Below are positions 32,703-41,414 of a DNA stretch of 52,145 nt, in pieces. The notes below the pieces were generated by a model, which saw only the letters and a program-made list of their open reading frames with translations, was not told the origin of the DNA and did no database searches. Origin of the DNA: Candidatus Zymogenaceae bacterium (GTDB lineage Bacteria; Desulfobacterota; Zymogenia; Zymogenales; Zymogenaceae); contig JAFGFE010000015.1 of assembly GCA_016931225.1 (NCBI GenBank), positions 66,858 through 119,002 on the forward strand, given 5' to 3'. The translations under genes and the position numbers were made by a program. The stretch's first letter is position 1, and the number at the start of each line of letters is the position of its first letter.

Positions 32703-33851
32703 TTATTCCTTGACTATAAGAGAATACCCGCTGCCGGTGAGAGTGTATTCAAAGCGATCTTTCCAGTCGTAACGGACGTTTTCCACGTATCCGTTTGTAT
32801 ACAGCTGCTGGAGATTTTCAGGATAGCTTGAATGGATGAAATAATAAATTTCAATTGCTGATTCTATGTTGGCACGTTCCATATTAAGCTGGGATTGGTT
32901 GAATAAAGTAGTATTGGAGGGTGATATAGTGAAATTAGATTTGATCCGTGGATATGCAATAAAGAGATACCCAACAAGAATGATGACAAAAACGGCGACA
33001 GCCAGATAGGAAGAGACATTCTTGACAGAAATATCTTGAGAGGTTGTGATTCTTTCTTCCTCAAGTTCATATCCGACGTCAATCAGCCTTTTTGATATGA
33101 GCATGGACAGAGCCTTGAGGGTTTCAAATTCCCCGATTCTGCCGATATTGATTATCTCCGAGACGGACCGCTCGCCGTCTATAAGATCGAATATCCGCTT
33201 TTCGCTTGAGTTGAGTATTCTTTCGGAAGGGTCAGGTTCATCACTATCGAAAAACAGATCATCCTCATCTTCATCACGATCCTGGACTCTCCAGAATTTG
33301 ATTTCATCTTCAGCCCCGGGCATCTTTTCAAAAACGATGTTTTTTGAATATACTTTTTTCCTGATTTCCGGCAGTTCGTCGGTCATCCGCAGACTGTCCA
33401 TCAGGAAGTGCTCTGTATTTATGGGGCTCGTTGTCTTTTTGTTGTATGTGACTATTCTCTGGTGGAAGTTATACGTTCCGCTTTTCCACATCAGGAGCTT
33501 GAAAATGGTCTCATGGGTCTGGAGCTTAAGAAAGTGGCGCAACTCTTCCAGGGTAATATATCCCTGCTCGATAAGGATATCGCCAAGCTTCTTGAGAGTT
33601 TCTCTTTGAATTTCAAGTGTGCGGAGCAATTGTGTCTTGGTGATGAGGTCCGCCTTCAACAGCATCTCTCCGAGGTACTCGTTTATATTTCTGATAGAAG
33701 ACGTGGCGGATATGATCATGCCGTTGTCAAAGAGGACTTGTACCTGTTTGCTTTTATCGGCGAGAGTCAGTACGCCGCTTTTTTGTTGTTGGTAGAGCAG
33801 TTGAAGAATATCGACAACCGACAGATCTTTTATATCTCCCTGTAGGGCCAC
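32703..33851 (-). CDS. DUF4388 protein with membrane helix and pseudopilin-like C-terminus
   Basis: The 382-residue protein starts with a DUF4388 domain (residues 1-95: MALQGDIKDLSVVDILQLLY, SGVLTLADKSKQVQVLFDNG). A second DUF4388-associated helical part follows (LGDILIEQGYITLEELRHFL, ETIFKLLMWKSGTYNFH), then an acidic linker rich in Asp, Glu and Ser (about 190-225) and a winged-helix-like segment (ILNSSEKRIFDLIDGERSVS). One transmembrane helix lies near residues 283-303. The outside part ends with IESAIEIYYFIHSSYPENLQ and DWKDRFEYTLTGSGYSL, which looks like the globular part of a GspG/type IV pseudopilin. The cytoplasmic-sensor-plus-pilin arrangement is unusual. It lies between a TPR membrane protein and phoH. 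Confidence 0.72.
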   Translation of the reverse strand: MALQGDIKDLSVVDILQLLYQQQKSGVLTLADKSKQVQVLFDNGMIISATSSIRNINEYLGEMLLKADLITKTQLLRTLEIQRETLKKLGDILIEQGYITLEELRHFLKLQTHETIFKLLMWKSGTYNFHQRIVTYNKKTTSPINTEHFLMDSLRMTDELPEIRKKVYSKNIVFEKMPGAEDEIKFWRVQDRDEDEDDLFFDSDEPDPSERILNSSEKRIFDLIDGERSVSEIINIGRIGEFETLKALSMLISKRLIDVGYELEEERITTSQDISVKNVSSYLAVAVFVIILVGYLFIAYPRIKSNFTISPSNTTLFNQSQLNMERANIESAIEIYYFIHSSYPENLQQLYTNGYVENVRYDWKDRFEYTLTGSGYSLIVKE

Positions 33852-33863
33852 GCTGATCTCCTG

Positions 33864-35828
33864 TTATGTCAATCGTTCCGATACAAAAAAGTCTCTCTGC
33901 GCGATAATATACACAATGATCAGTAAAATGAAATAGAGGAAAAAGTTATGAATGATAGGAAATCCCGCCGCGTGCATCGGATATACAATAATCCCATCAA
34001 TGTACACGATATTTATCACGCAGAAAATATAGAGCAGCAGGAAAATAAAACCCTTTATCGTATATCCTCGAAATATCGATCCAAATCCCGGGAGGAGCAG
34101 GTTTATAATCCGGAGCACGATTCTGATGACGTTTCTTTTCCGTTCCACTCTCATACGAAGATCGGCCTTGGTCTTCGGGTCGACACCCTCCCGGCGGATA
34201 AACACTGAGAAACACCGATTACATGAATCACGTTTATCCATGTGAGTCAGGGATTTCAACAGAAAGGGCTCCCAACAATACTTACAGGCCTTGGAGAATA
34301 CATACCGGTTTCTTAACGTGGCGAATATAAAAAGCAGTGCAAGGATGAATACACTAATACCCGATGTGAGACGAAACGTAACCCCCTTCATCAGGTCGGC
34401 CCATATGGAGGCCGAGATGGTCTTGGCGCTCGAGGAAGAGAGGATTCTGCCCCAGAAGACCGTGTCGGAAATGTAGCGATCCATGACGACTCGATTGACG
34501 CGATCAAGATATGTCAGTGTGTCCTCACTGCCCCTGGCCTCCCTGTCGACAAAACTGTTTATCAGATCTGGAGAAAGCTCATCAGCCTTCTCTCGATATT
34601 CCTCCGCCTTATATATGTCAAATTCATCTCCGGATATGCTCCGCTTGTACAGATTGTAATACGTCGTCGCCGAATTGGAGTCGATGTCCAAGGACTTGAG
34701 GTAGTACACTTCCGCCCTATCGTATTCACCGAGAATGAAATATATATTGCCCAGATTATTGAGTGCCAGCGGATGATTCGGCTCGATTTTAAGGGTTTCC
34801 AGGTAGTATTTCTCCGCAAGTTTTAGCTCACCCCGCTTTTTGTTCATCAGACCGAGGGTAAACAGCACATCGGTATCGTCAGGATGATTCAGGTTCCAGA
34901 CTTTCAACTCCTTTTCGACCATATCGGAGTATGTGTCTTCCCTGACGGAGATCATCTCGTCGATGACCTGCTGATGCGTGGAGAGCATCATTGTTGCGGT
35001 GTTGTTCATCAGGATGGGTGAAATAACCAAAAGAACATAAAACACGGCGGAAAGATACCGTTCCGTTTTTGTGTAGTATATGGACAATGTGAGGGTCATA
35101 AAAATGATTGTCCAGATGATTCCCAGGTTGAGGGACGCGAATATAACCAACAAAAGGATGATAAAGAGGATGAAAAGCCACAATGACACGTCCCAATCGA
35201 GGAACACCTTGATATCGTTGGCCGCCAGCGGGATGTATTTCACCGCAAGGATAACAGCGAGGAGTGCGAACGAGATCAGCAGGGTGATGAGGATCATCAA
35301 CATGAGATTTGCGATCAGTGTTGTGAATATCGTTGTGTCGGCCAGTGAATGAGAAATGCCCAGAATATAGAAGTTTATGATATTAAAAATCTTCGACGGC
35401 GTGTGTCGCCAGGTGAACTCCGCCAAGGCGAAATATACGCTCGGTTTGTTGGGTGAAAAGGTTTCTGCCTTGTGAAGGAGCATTTCGGCGTTTGATAGAT
35501 CCCCCGAATTTTCAAGCATTTCGGACAGATGAATCAACGCGAAAGAGTATTCGGGTATATTTCGGTCACTCTGGCGATATTTAATCGAGGTAAATGAATC
35601 AAGGATATTATTTGCTTTTACTCTGTTATTGTCCTTCATCGCCTCCATAAACTGAAACCAAATGTCATCGTAGCTGAGCGTGGGAGGTGTCTCGGACACG
35701 GGAGGGGTGGAAGGAGCGTCATCGGCGGTCGAATTGTCCTGGGAGACGACGGAAAGTGGAGATAGAAGAAGTACAACAAGAAATGCAATGAGAACGGTGC
35801 ATCCTCTTTTAAGAAACCGAAATTGCAC
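33864..35828 (-). CDS. TPR membrane protein with zinc-ribbon-like motif
   Basis: This protein of about 654 residues has a signal peptide (residues 8-28, likely cut near VVSQ) and a helical N-terminal TPR-like part. A membrane block of four to five helices lies at about 165-290. Clear TPRs at about 315-410 include DVLFTLGLMNKKRGELKLAE and HPLALNNLGNIYFILGEYDR. Another helix follows near 485-505, then CKYCWEPFLLKSLTHMDKRD and SCNRCF, a pair of CxxC knuckles, and two last helices. The GTG at 35828 is chosen because GGAG lies six bases upstream; an ATG at 35867 is the alternative. It is followed after 12 bases by the DUF4388/pilin-like gene. Function is unknown, possibly assembly of an envelope complex. 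Confidence 0.7.
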   Translation of the reverse strand: MQFRFLKRGCTVLIAFLVVLLLSPLSVVSQDNSTADDAPSTPPVSETPPTLSYDDIWFQFMEAMKDNNRVKANNILDSFTSIKYRQSDRNIPEYSFALIHLSEMLENSGDLSNAEMLLHKAETFSPNKPSVYFALAEFTWRHTPSKIFNIINFYILGISHSLADTTIFTTLIANLMLMILITLLISFALLAVILAVKYIPLAANDIKVFLDWDVSLWLFILFIILLLVIFASLNLGIIWTIIFMTLTLSIYYTKTERYLSAVFYVLLVISPILMNNTATMMLSTHQQVIDEMISVREDTYSDMVEKELKVWNLNHPDDTDVLFTLGLMNKKRGELKLAEKYYLETLKIEPNHPLALNNLGNIYFILGEYDRAEVYYLKSLDIDSNSATTYYNLYKRSISGDEFDIYKAEEYREKADELSPDLINSFVDREARGSEDTLTYLDRVNRVVMDRYISDTVFWGRILSSSSAKTISASIWADLMKGVTFRLTSGISVFILALLFIFATLRNRYVFSKACKYCWEPFLLKSLTHMDKRDSCNRCFSVFIRREGVDPKTKADLRMRVERKRNVIRIVLRIINLLLPGFGSIFRGYTIKGFIFLLLYIFCVINIVYIDGIIVYPMHAAGFPIIHNFFLYFILLIIVYIIAQRDFFVSERLT

Positions 35829-35962
35829 GTAATTCTCCAAAAAAAAATTGTTACTAAAATGTAGCATATGGCTATAGGAAAAGCAATAGTAATGTTTTTT
35901 ACCTTGCCATTTTCCAACAACTGTTTTATTTTCGAAAAGTTACGTATTCGAAGAGAGCACAC

Positions 35963-36748
35963 ATGAAATTTGATGGACTGGTGAAAATAATGGCACGGCT
36001 CCGCGGCCCGGATGGATGCCCGTGGGATCTCGCTCAAACGCTTTCTGATCTCCGTCCCTTCATCATGGAGGAGGCGATGGAAGTCGTCGATGCGATAGAT
36101 TCCGGCAATCGTCTCTGTGTCTTCGAGGAGCTGGGGGATTTGTTGTTTGAAATCGTGTTCGCCGCCCGAATACTTGAGGAAGAGGGCGTGTGCGACATGG
36201 ATGACATTATCGCCGCAATCGCGGAAAAGATGATAGAGCGGCATCCGCACATTTTCGGAGATAAAATCCTCACAACCGCCGAAGAGGTGAGTAAAAGTTG
36301 GGAGGAGATCAAGGCTGAAAAACGCTCCAGTGATTCAGTGCTGGACGGTGTTTCGGAATCTTTGAGCGCACTGGTGGTTGCGGAAAAATATGGTCGGAGG
36401 GCTTCCGAGATCGGGTTTGACTGGAAACATGTAGAAGATGTGATCGCAAAGCTCAACGAGGAGATCGATGAGCTGAATGATGCGATCAAGGGAGGCGGGC
36501 GCTCTGATATTGAAGATGAGATCGGCGATATGTTGTTTACCGTGGTGAATATCTCCCGATCGGTCGGTGTTAATCCTGAACTGGCGCTCAGAAAAACAAA
36601 CAGAAAATTTTCCAATCGCTTTCGCCATATGGAAAAACATGCGGGTGAATCCGGCAGATCATTTCGGGAGATGGACATTGACGAGATGGAACGACTGTGG
36701 CAAAATGCAAAAGAGGTTTTGAAGAACAGAGATCGCGAAATAGAATGA
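35963..36748 (+). CDS. mazG: Nucleoside triphosphate pyrophosphohydrolase MazG
   Basis: This 261-residue all-helical house-cleaning enzyme hydrolyses NTPs to NMP and pyrophosphate. The full-length two-domain form is present: MARLRGPDGCPWDLAQTL at the N-terminus, then EELGDLLFEIVFAARI and later DEIGDMLFTVVNISR, the paired EExxD metal-binding helices, and LRKTNRKFSNRFRHME at the end. Length matches the Escherichia coli enzyme. It is divergent from the TPR gene cluster. Confidence 0.96.
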   Translation: MKFDGLVKIMARLRGPDGCPWDLAQTLSDLRPFIMEEAMEVVDAIDSGNRLCVFEELGDLLFEIVFAARILEEEGVCDMDDIIAAIAEKMIERHPHIFGDKILTTAEEVSKSWEEIKAEKRSSDSVLDGVSESLSALVVAEKYGRRASEIGFDWKHVEDVIAKLNEEIDELNDAIKGGGRSDIEDEIGDMLFTVVNISRSVGVNPELALRKTNRKFSNRFRHMEKHAGESGRSFREMDIDEMERLWQNAKEVLKNRDREIE

Positions 36749-36859
36749 CGTATCGGTAACGCGCTCAGTACGCAAGCAGCTTTTTCCGAGAGGAGAGGGG
36801 AAACGGTATACGACACCGGCGATGATACTTTACGTCCGCTCAAAATGGAGAAGACACGT

Positions 36860-37189
36860 ATGAACAAGCGATTCCTCTCTCCGATAATATCCGGATTAAT
36901 CTATCCAGGAGCGGGACAACTTCTGAACGGTCACCACTTAAAAGGATGGACCATTATCACAATCACATCCCTCAACCTGGTCTTTCTGATCTTTTTTATA
37001 TTCAAGGGGTTTATAACGGTCATAAAAAATATTTCCGCTCCTTTCGGGAGCATGTGGGAATTTATTGCGGCCTCTCTCGCCATGAATGGGAGGCATGAAC
37101 TGGTTCTCTTGATCGTGTTGTTTGCATTATGGATATATGCAATCGTAGACGCTCATATCGGCGCTCCTCCGGAAAAATCGACCGTGTGA
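36860..37189 (+). CDS. Small membrane protein with PGxGxxxxGxxxKG motif
   Basis: This 109-residue protein has three hydrophobic segments (about residues 4-15, 28-50, 75-98). The N-terminal motif YPGAGQLLNGHHLKGW resembles the PGxGqxyxGxxxkG motif of TM2/DUF5683-like proteins. The C-terminal membrane part of the TPR protein (LLLPGFGSIFRGYTIKGFIF) carries the same motif. The ATG at 36860 is used because GGAG lies nine bases upstream; an ATG five codons earlier is possible. No function can be assigned. Confidence 0.65.
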   Translation: MNKRFLSPIISGLIYPGAGQLLNGHHLKGWTIITITSLNLVFLIFFIFKGFITVIKNISAPFGSMWEFIAASLAMNGRHELVLLIVLFALWIYAIVDAHIGAPPEKSTV

Positions 37190-37476
37190 AATCACTCTGA
37201 ACCTTTTTTCGTACGACTAAAACCGATATTCGGATTTTCTTTGAAAACATAACTAGATGCATTTTCTCACCTTGACCCTCAGTGACAATTGCGATATCAT
37301 ATTAACGATTTCTATATCGACTATGTCTATACGTATACAGCCTGCTGTTCGAAAACCGTATCACCCTTTTAACAAATCGAAATCATATGCCGCATGTGAC
37401 ATGCACTCGTACTGACTCACTCGCGATATCGGGTCTTTACAGGTTCTCCTCTTATACAGAAAGGGTCATTCGTGTC

Positions 37477-40023
37477 ATGCCGAAAAAATCTATCAATATT
37501 TTATACATTGAAGATGACGGCATCATACGTGAGCTGGCAGCGTTTCAGTTACAGGACTCTGAAGAAGACTCCTTCCAGCTGATCACCTCCGAGGACCTTT
37601 CCGAAGGATTGGTAAGACTTGAGAATGATGATGTCGATGTCATCCTTTTGGGTCTGAATGCTCCGGACGGTTCAGGTTTGTCTGCCCTTTCTTCCGTTCG
37701 GGACGTTCGGCCCGACCTTCCCATTGTGGTGTATGCCGGACTGGATGATGAAGAGACGGGCATGGAGGCCCTCAAGCGGGGTGCAGATGATTACGTGATT
37801 AAGTGCAAGACGGATAGGCCGTTTCTCCTCAGGTCGCTTCGATACGCCGTTGAAAGGAAACGATTCAGACAGAAACTCCACATCGCCCATGACGAACCTG
37901 AAAAAAGAGTCGTTTCTCAAACAGAAGAACATCACAAAACAAACAAACAGATTCAGCGACCTTTCGACGAAAAAAGGAAGTCGGACAAAGAACCGCTGCA
38001 CCGGATGAACATGCCGATGAATGTGTCCGACGCGGTGATAGTCTGTGATGCGGATATGGTGATCACCTCTTGGAACAGTGCGGCGGAAAGCGTGTATGGT
38101 TTTTGCGAAACCGAGGTGATGGGACACACAGTCGACGACATACTCTGGACACAATATCTGTCAGAGAACCGTAAAGATGTCCGGGAGCATCTTTGCGAGA
38201 AGGGGATGTGGCAGGGCGAGATCCGACAGACGACAAAAGACGGGCGACTCGTGAACAGTATGGCGTCGATATCCGTCATCAATGATGGAGACGGCGTGAC
38301 CGTCGGTCTTGTTATTATGAATCAAGACGTGACAACATACCGTAAGACGATCGAAGCCCTGAGAGACTCAGAAGAGAAATGGCGAAATTTGATGGAGATC
38401 GTGTCGGATCCGATCATCATCGTCGGAGTGAATGAAGAAATTCTGGACTGCAATCAGGCGTTTCTGGATCAGTTCGGCTATACACGATATGATCTCGCCG
38501 ACCTTCGATCCGACGCATTATACCAGAAAGCAAACGAAGATGAGACGCTATCCCGACTATTACATGAACAGGGGACCATTAAAAACCATAATCTGATATG
38601 TGTTCGAAAAGACGGCAGTGTTTTTGAGGGAATCATTACCGCAAAGCTCATGAAGGATTTATACGAAAACATCGTCGGATATCAGGGAATTGTACGGAAT
38701 GTGACGAAAGATAGGAAATTCATCTCCGGCACCTTGAGAAGCATCACGGACGGTGTTATCACCCTTGATCATGATTACAGGATTATCCTCACGAATCCAG
38801 CTGCGGAGGAGATATTCAACATCCCAAAAGAAAGAATGCTGGGCAAGAAATATGACGAGCTGTTTAGGGATACGATTTCCCAGGACGGCTACAATATTAA
38901 ACGTGCTGTGTTATTGGGAGAATCCCTCTCACATTACAGGACGGACATCCTTTCGGACAACACGAATAAAGTACCCGTTTCCATAAATGTTTCTGTTCTC
39001 AGAGAGGAAAACGGAGAAGAGTTCGGAAGTGTCATCACGATCAGGGATCTGTCGGTTATCGAGGAGTTGAGAAAAGAAATATCATCCAAATATACGTTTG
39101 CCGACATCGTCAGCCGCAACAACACGCTTTTTGACATCATGCGTACACTGCCGAGTATCGCAGAGAGTGACAGCAATCTTCTTATTGAAGGGAAGAGCGG
39201 AACCGGGAAAGACCTATTCGCCAGTGCGGTGCATAATCGTTCTCATCGGAGGGACGGTCCGTTTATTGTGCTGAACTGTGCGGCTATCCCGGATTCGTTG
39301 ATGGAATCGGAGATGTTCGGGTACACCAAAGGAGCCTTTACGGACGCGAAAACCGACAAACAGGGTTATTTCGCCAGGGCCGACGGGGGGACGCTGCTTC
39401 TTGACGAGATCGGGGAAATCCCGAAAACACTCCAGGCCAAGCTTCTTCGCCTGATTGAGGAAAAGACATTTGTCCCCCTGGGAGCGTCAGATCCGGTGCG
39501 GGTGGATGTGCGTATTATTGCATCCACAAATAAGGACCTCGCACTGGAAGTCATGAAGGGACATTTTCGCGAAGATCTATTCTTCAGGCTTAATGTGGTC
39601 AGAATATGCATACCCGATCTCAAGAAGAGAAAGGAAGACATTCCGCTTCTTGTGGAGCATTTTTTAAAGAAATTCAATATTCAAAAGGACAAGGGCATAC
39701 TCGGAATCACCGATGACGCCATGGAAATATTGATGAAATACGATTACCCGGGCAATGTAAGGGAATTGAAAAACATTGTTGAGTACGCCTGTATCATCTG
39801 CGACGAGAAATACATTTCGAGGGGATACCTCCCGAAGGATCTTGTGGACGGTATAGAGTCAGGCCGCGTACGTACGTTAAAGAAAGCTATTTCAAACACG
39901 GAAAGACAGTTGATTGTTGAAACGTTGTCTCGTTTTGAAGGAGACAGACAGAAAACGGCACATGCCCTCGATATGCACCGGGGGACGCTCTGGAGAAAAA
40001 TGAAGGAATATCAGATTAACTGA
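37477..40023 (+). CDS. Sigma-54 activator: degenerate receiver, PAS domains, AAA+ and Fis-type HTH
   Basis: The protein has about 848 residues. An N-terminal receiver-like domain (1-125) keeps the acidic pocket (YIEDDG) and the Lys (YVIKCK), but residue 59, where the phosphoacceptor Asp is expected, is Gly (VILLGLNAPDGSG). Three PAS domains follow (about 180-300, 305-415, 420-540). The AAA+ domain has Walker A GKSGTGKDLFAS, GAFTDA in place of GAFTGA, Walker B GGTLLLDEIGE and the usual RLNVVRICIPDLKKRKEDIP arm. A Fis-like HTH (RQKTAHALDMHRGTLWRKMK) ends the protein. It should turn on sigma-54 promoters in response to a PAS-sensed signal rather than by phosphorylation. The ATG at 37477 begins the receiver, with AAGGG upstream. 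A double-receiver gene follows. Confidence 0.9.
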   Translation: MPKKSINILYIEDDGIIRELAAFQLQDSEEDSFQLITSEDLSEGLVRLENDDVDVILLGLNAPDGSGLSALSSVRDVRPDLPIVVYAGLDDEETGMEALKRGADDYVIKCKTDRPFLLRSLRYAVERKRFRQKLHIAHDEPEKRVVSQTEEHHKTNKQIQRPFDEKRKSDKEPLHRMNMPMNVSDAVIVCDADMVITSWNSAAESVYGFCETEVMGHTVDDILWTQYLSENRKDVREHLCEKGMWQGEIRQTTKDGRLVNSMASISVINDGDGVTVGLVIMNQDVTTYRKTIEALRDSEEKWRNLMEIVSDPIIIVGVNEEILDCNQAFLDQFGYTRYDLADLRSDALYQKANEDETLSRLLHEQGTIKNHNLICVRKDGSVFEGIITAKLMKDLYENIVGYQGIVRNVTKDRKFISGTLRSITDGVITLDHDYRIILTNPAAEEIFNIPKERMLGKKYDELFRDTISQDGYNIKRAVLLGESLSHYRTDILSDNTNKVPVSINVSVLREENGEEFGSVITIRDLSVIEELRKEISSKYTFADIVSRNNTLFDIMRTLPSIAESDSNLLIEGKSGTGKDLFASAVHNRSHRRDGPFIVLNCAAIPDSLMESEMFGYTKGAFTDAKTDKQGYFARADGGTLLLDEIGEIPKTLQAKLLRLIEEKTFVPLGASDPVRVDVRIIASTNKDLALEVMKGHFREDLFFRLNVVRICIPDLKKRKEDIPLLVEHFLKKFNIQKDKGILGITDDAMEILMKYDYPGNVRELKNIVEYACIICDEKYISRGYLPKDLVDGIESGRVRTLKKAISNTERQLIVETLSRFEGDRQKTAHALDMHRGTLWRKMKEYQIN

Positions 40024-40239
40024 TAAAGACGACGCGTGTTGCCGATGCTTTGGATCAATGCGGTTATGATATGCCGGGTCTTTATGAAATACTGTTTTCC
40101 CGACTGAGTGGGACATTCTGTTATTTAGTCTTTACAAATCATACGATCGAACGATTCGAACCACTTGTACGTTCCTCGCGTGATAATTACCATATTTCTG
40201 TTTACCTTTTTATTTCGTATCTGGATGAAGGGAGGAAAG

Positions 40240-41043
40240 ATGAGAATTCTTATAGTTGATGACGATACAGATGTGAAAGATTTCCTCGTTGAGTCTATGA
40301 AACTCATGGATCATCATGTACATGCGGTCGAAAACGGATACGACGCCATCGACTACGTCAGAGATCATGAAGTCGATCTGGTGTATATGGATGTATCACT
40401 GCCGGGAATTGATGGATTTCAAACACTGGCGAAAATGCGGGAAATTGATCCATCGATAACGGGAGTCATGATGTCCGGCGATGAGACGAATAAAATGCTC
40501 GATCCGCCGACCCAGGACGGGATATATGTCAGCATTGCAAAACCGATCGAAATCGATAAAATCCAGGAAATAAACGACTCCTTCGAAAGGGTGAGCAACG
40601 CCGTCAAGTTCATCTATGACAATCCGTTCGGATTTGACATCGAACGATTCAATGAGGCCAAAATCCTGATTGTCGACGATGAAAAGGATATCGTCGATAT
40701 ACTGGTTACCGCTCTGGAAGATGTCGGTATGAAAAATCTGGATACGGCGTTTGACGGACAGGAAGCCGTTGTCGCCGTGAATAAAAAACACTACGATGTG
40801 GTGCTTACCGATATCGTCATGCCGGAGTTAAACGGTATCGATTTGATGAGACACGTGAAGGCGTTATCGGAGGATACACAGGTTATTATTTTAACGGGCA
40901 ACGCCGACAAGAAATCGGCCATCAGCGCGGTGAAGCTGGGGGCCTATGACTTCATTGAAAAGCCGTTTGACCTGAATATCATGGCTCGTGTCGTTCACAG
41001 GGCCGTTGAACACAAGCTGCTCTTGGAAGAGCGAAAATTGTAG
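40240..41043 (+). CDS. Tandem receiver-domain protein (REC-REC)
   Basis: This 267-residue protein consists of two response-regulator receiver domains and no output domain. The first (1-125) has LIVDDDTD, phosphoacceptor Asp51 in YMDVSLPG and Lys in SIAKPIE. The second (about 140-262) has LIVDDEKD, Asp191 in LTDIVMPE, Thr in IILTGN and Lys in FIEKPFD. Both look functional. Such proteins can act in phosphorelays or as phosphate sinks. It stands 216 bases after the sigma-54 activator that has a dead receiver, so the two may work together. The ATG at 40240 has GGGAGGA directly upstream; the frame is open further up but without conservation. Confidence 0.88.
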   Translation: MRILIVDDDTDVKDFLVESMKLMDHHVHAVENGYDAIDYVRDHEVDLVYMDVSLPGIDGFQTLAKMREIDPSITGVMMSGDETNKMLDPPTQDGIYVSIAKPIEIDKIQEINDSFERVSNAVKFIYDNPFGFDIERFNEAKILIVDDEKDIVDILVTALEDVGMKNLDTAFDGQEAVVAVNKKHYDVVLTDIVMPELNGIDLMRHVKALSEDTQVIILTGNADKKSAISAVKLGAYDFIEKPFDLNIMARVVHRAVEHKLLLEERKL

Positions 41044-41413
41044 CTCATTCCTGATGGATCCGAACATATAACACACCCCTTCGATTGTGTAATACGGAGC
41101 CGAGATGAGTATTGCGAGCCCGTGTATTGAACAGGGAAGGGAAGAAAACAACCTGTCTATTGACCGTAACGATCGGGATGGATGCATCGGGCGATTCGCG
41201 TCGATAGGTAGGGCGTAAAGCCCTCATCGTCGGTGGAGAATGGCGCCGTCGATGGGACATCGCTCGATGATCCGGTCCGTCACGCACGCACAAAGAGTGA
41301 AACCGTCAAGATATACAAGCGAGCTCCGCATCAGTCCGGGACATAACGAAGGATTCCCTCATACGTACCGATGCCGGTCGCTCTGACCTCCCGCAATTTC
41401 AATCCACAACACA
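41044..41413. other. Stretch without an established gene
   Basis: No gene of known family is visible here. The minus strand holds two very short frames linked by TGATG overlaps (41331-41414 and 41224-41331), listed separately. No terminator is evident for the double-receiver gene or for the convergent dehydratase-like gene. Confidence 0.5.
41224..41331 (-). CDS. Possible 35-residue Cys-containing peptide
   Basis: The frame starts with an ATG that overlaps the previous short frame's stop (TGATG). It encodes 35 residues with a CAC pair and a later Cys (GFTLCACVTDRIIERCPIDG), a spacing that could bind metal. There is no separate ribosome site. The only support is the chain of overlaps and the Cys pattern, so it may be chance. 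Confidence 0.25.
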   Translation of the reverse strand: MRSSLVYLDGFTLCACVTDRIIERCPIDGAILHRR

Positions 41414-41414
41414 T
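41331..41414 (-). CDS. Possible 27-residue peptide coupled to the dehydratase-like gene
   Basis: The ATG overlaps the stop codon of the upstream dehydratase-like gene (TGATG), and GGAGGGC lies just before it inside that gene. The product would be MCCGLKLREVRATGIGTYEG plus seven residues. It has two adjacent Cys and no known relatives that I recognise. Confidence 0.25.
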   Translation of the reverse strand: MCCGLKLREVRATGIGTYEGILRYVPD

